DNA of 5,096 nt from an uncultured Erysipelotrichaceae bacterium. Lineage in GTDB: Bacteria; Bacillota_I; Bacilli_A; Erysipelotrichales; Coprobacillaceae. Each line of letters begins with the position of its first letter. Within the stretch, counting starts at the first letter, position 1. Made by a program: the position numbers and the translations under genes. Under the pieces are notes generated by a model. It had not been told where the DNA came from. It saw nothing but the letters and a program-made list of their open reading frames with translations, and ran no database searches. Shown here piece after piece: positions 4,856-5,096 of this stretch. The stretch spans positions 1 through 5,096 of the forward strand of contig URQL01000136.1 in NCBI GenBank assembly GCA_900550005.1, in the 5' to 3' direction.

Positions 4856-5096
4856 TTATTCTAAATTACTTCCATTAGAAGCAATGATTTTTTTATACCA
4901 ATAGAAACTATCTTTTTTATAGCGTGCTAAACTTCTTTTACCTTCATCATCACGATCAACACCATCTTTGTTGATTGCATCATCCATAGATTGGATATTT
5001 TGACGTAAGTAATCAATGCGATAATCATCATAGAATTTTATTCCTTCTTCATTAGGCGTTTCATCATCTCCATTAGGAAAGATCCTCACCTAGTTA
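4856..5096 (-). pseudogene. C-terminal remnant of a GH1 6-phospho-beta-glucosidase
   Basis: The C-terminal frame (stop at 4856) reads FYDDYRIDYLRQNIQSMDDA, then INKDGVDRDDEG, then RYKKDSFYWYKKIIASNG. This is the recognisable end of a glycoside hydrolase family 1 6-phospho-beta-glucosidase, a cytoplasmic enzyme cleaving PTS-imported beta-glucoside phosphates. Intact relatives carry about 30 residues between DGVD and the final DRDDEG, including the LMGYTPWGCID and KRYGFIY segments; here they are missing in frame. The 5' side is also broken: all three minus frames have a stop between 5073 and 5096, and the GTG at 5089 directly follows a TAG. The frame reading LGEDLS (5076-5093) would join LPNGDDE if one T of the TTT at 5078-5080 were extra, restoring a GH1-like LGEDLPNGDDE. 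Catalytic Glu residues lie beyond the window. Non-functional as seen. Confidence 0.82.

Noticed and set aside
1..5096. CRISPR array, tRNA, rRNA or insertion-sequence ends
   Set aside because: No regularly spaced repeats, cloverleaf, rRNA-like stretch, transposase fragment or paired terminal repeats were seen.

Overview
The window is AT-rich DNA with Firmicutes-style signals: purine-rich Shine-Dalgarno sites (AAAGGA, AAGGGG, GGGAG), TATAAT -10 boxes and several U-tract terminators. TGG encodes Trp and every TGA acts as a stop, so the code is standard. Gene content fits a low-GC, carbohydrate-fermenting member of the Firmicutes/Erysipelotrichia type. This is inference; no marker gene is present to name the organism.

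Layout, left to right. (1) 1-64: the probable last 20 codons of a plus-strand gene, converging on a shared terminator at 63-91. (2) 95-1273, minus: a MupG/DUF871 protein, a putative 6-phospho-N-acetylmuramidase of peptidoglycan recycling. It has its own promoter and a perfect 20-bp palindrome upstream. (3) 1409-2388, minus: an AbiF-type abortive-infection locus. A short promoter-driven RNA ending in an intrinsic terminator (about 2314-2388) is followed by an Abi_2/AbiF HEPN-family protein. The gene is split by one -1 frame change near its N-terminus, and a second near the C-terminus is possible at a run of nine A residues. (4) 2577-4716, plus: an operon of a metallo-beta-lactamase-fold hydrolase (broken into two frames), a MarR-family regulator and an RpiR/MurR-family (HTH+SIS) regulator, ending in a terminator that contains the last stop codon. 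(5) 4779-4844: two further terminators, one per strand. (6) 4856-5096, minus: the C-terminal remnant of a GH1 6-phospho-beta-glucosidase with an internal deletion.

How it may work together: RpiR/SIS regulators commonly sense sugar phosphates such as MurNAc-6-P, and MupG makes MurNAc-6-P, so the RpiR gene and mupG may form one recycling circuit. The AbiF locus, AT-richer than its surroundings, sits between them and looks like an inserted defence module. The most interesting element is this RNA-plus-HEPN-protein pair, which resembles an RNA-antitoxin/RNase-toxin system. Three of the genes here carry frame lesions, so either the locus is decaying or the assembly has indel errors.
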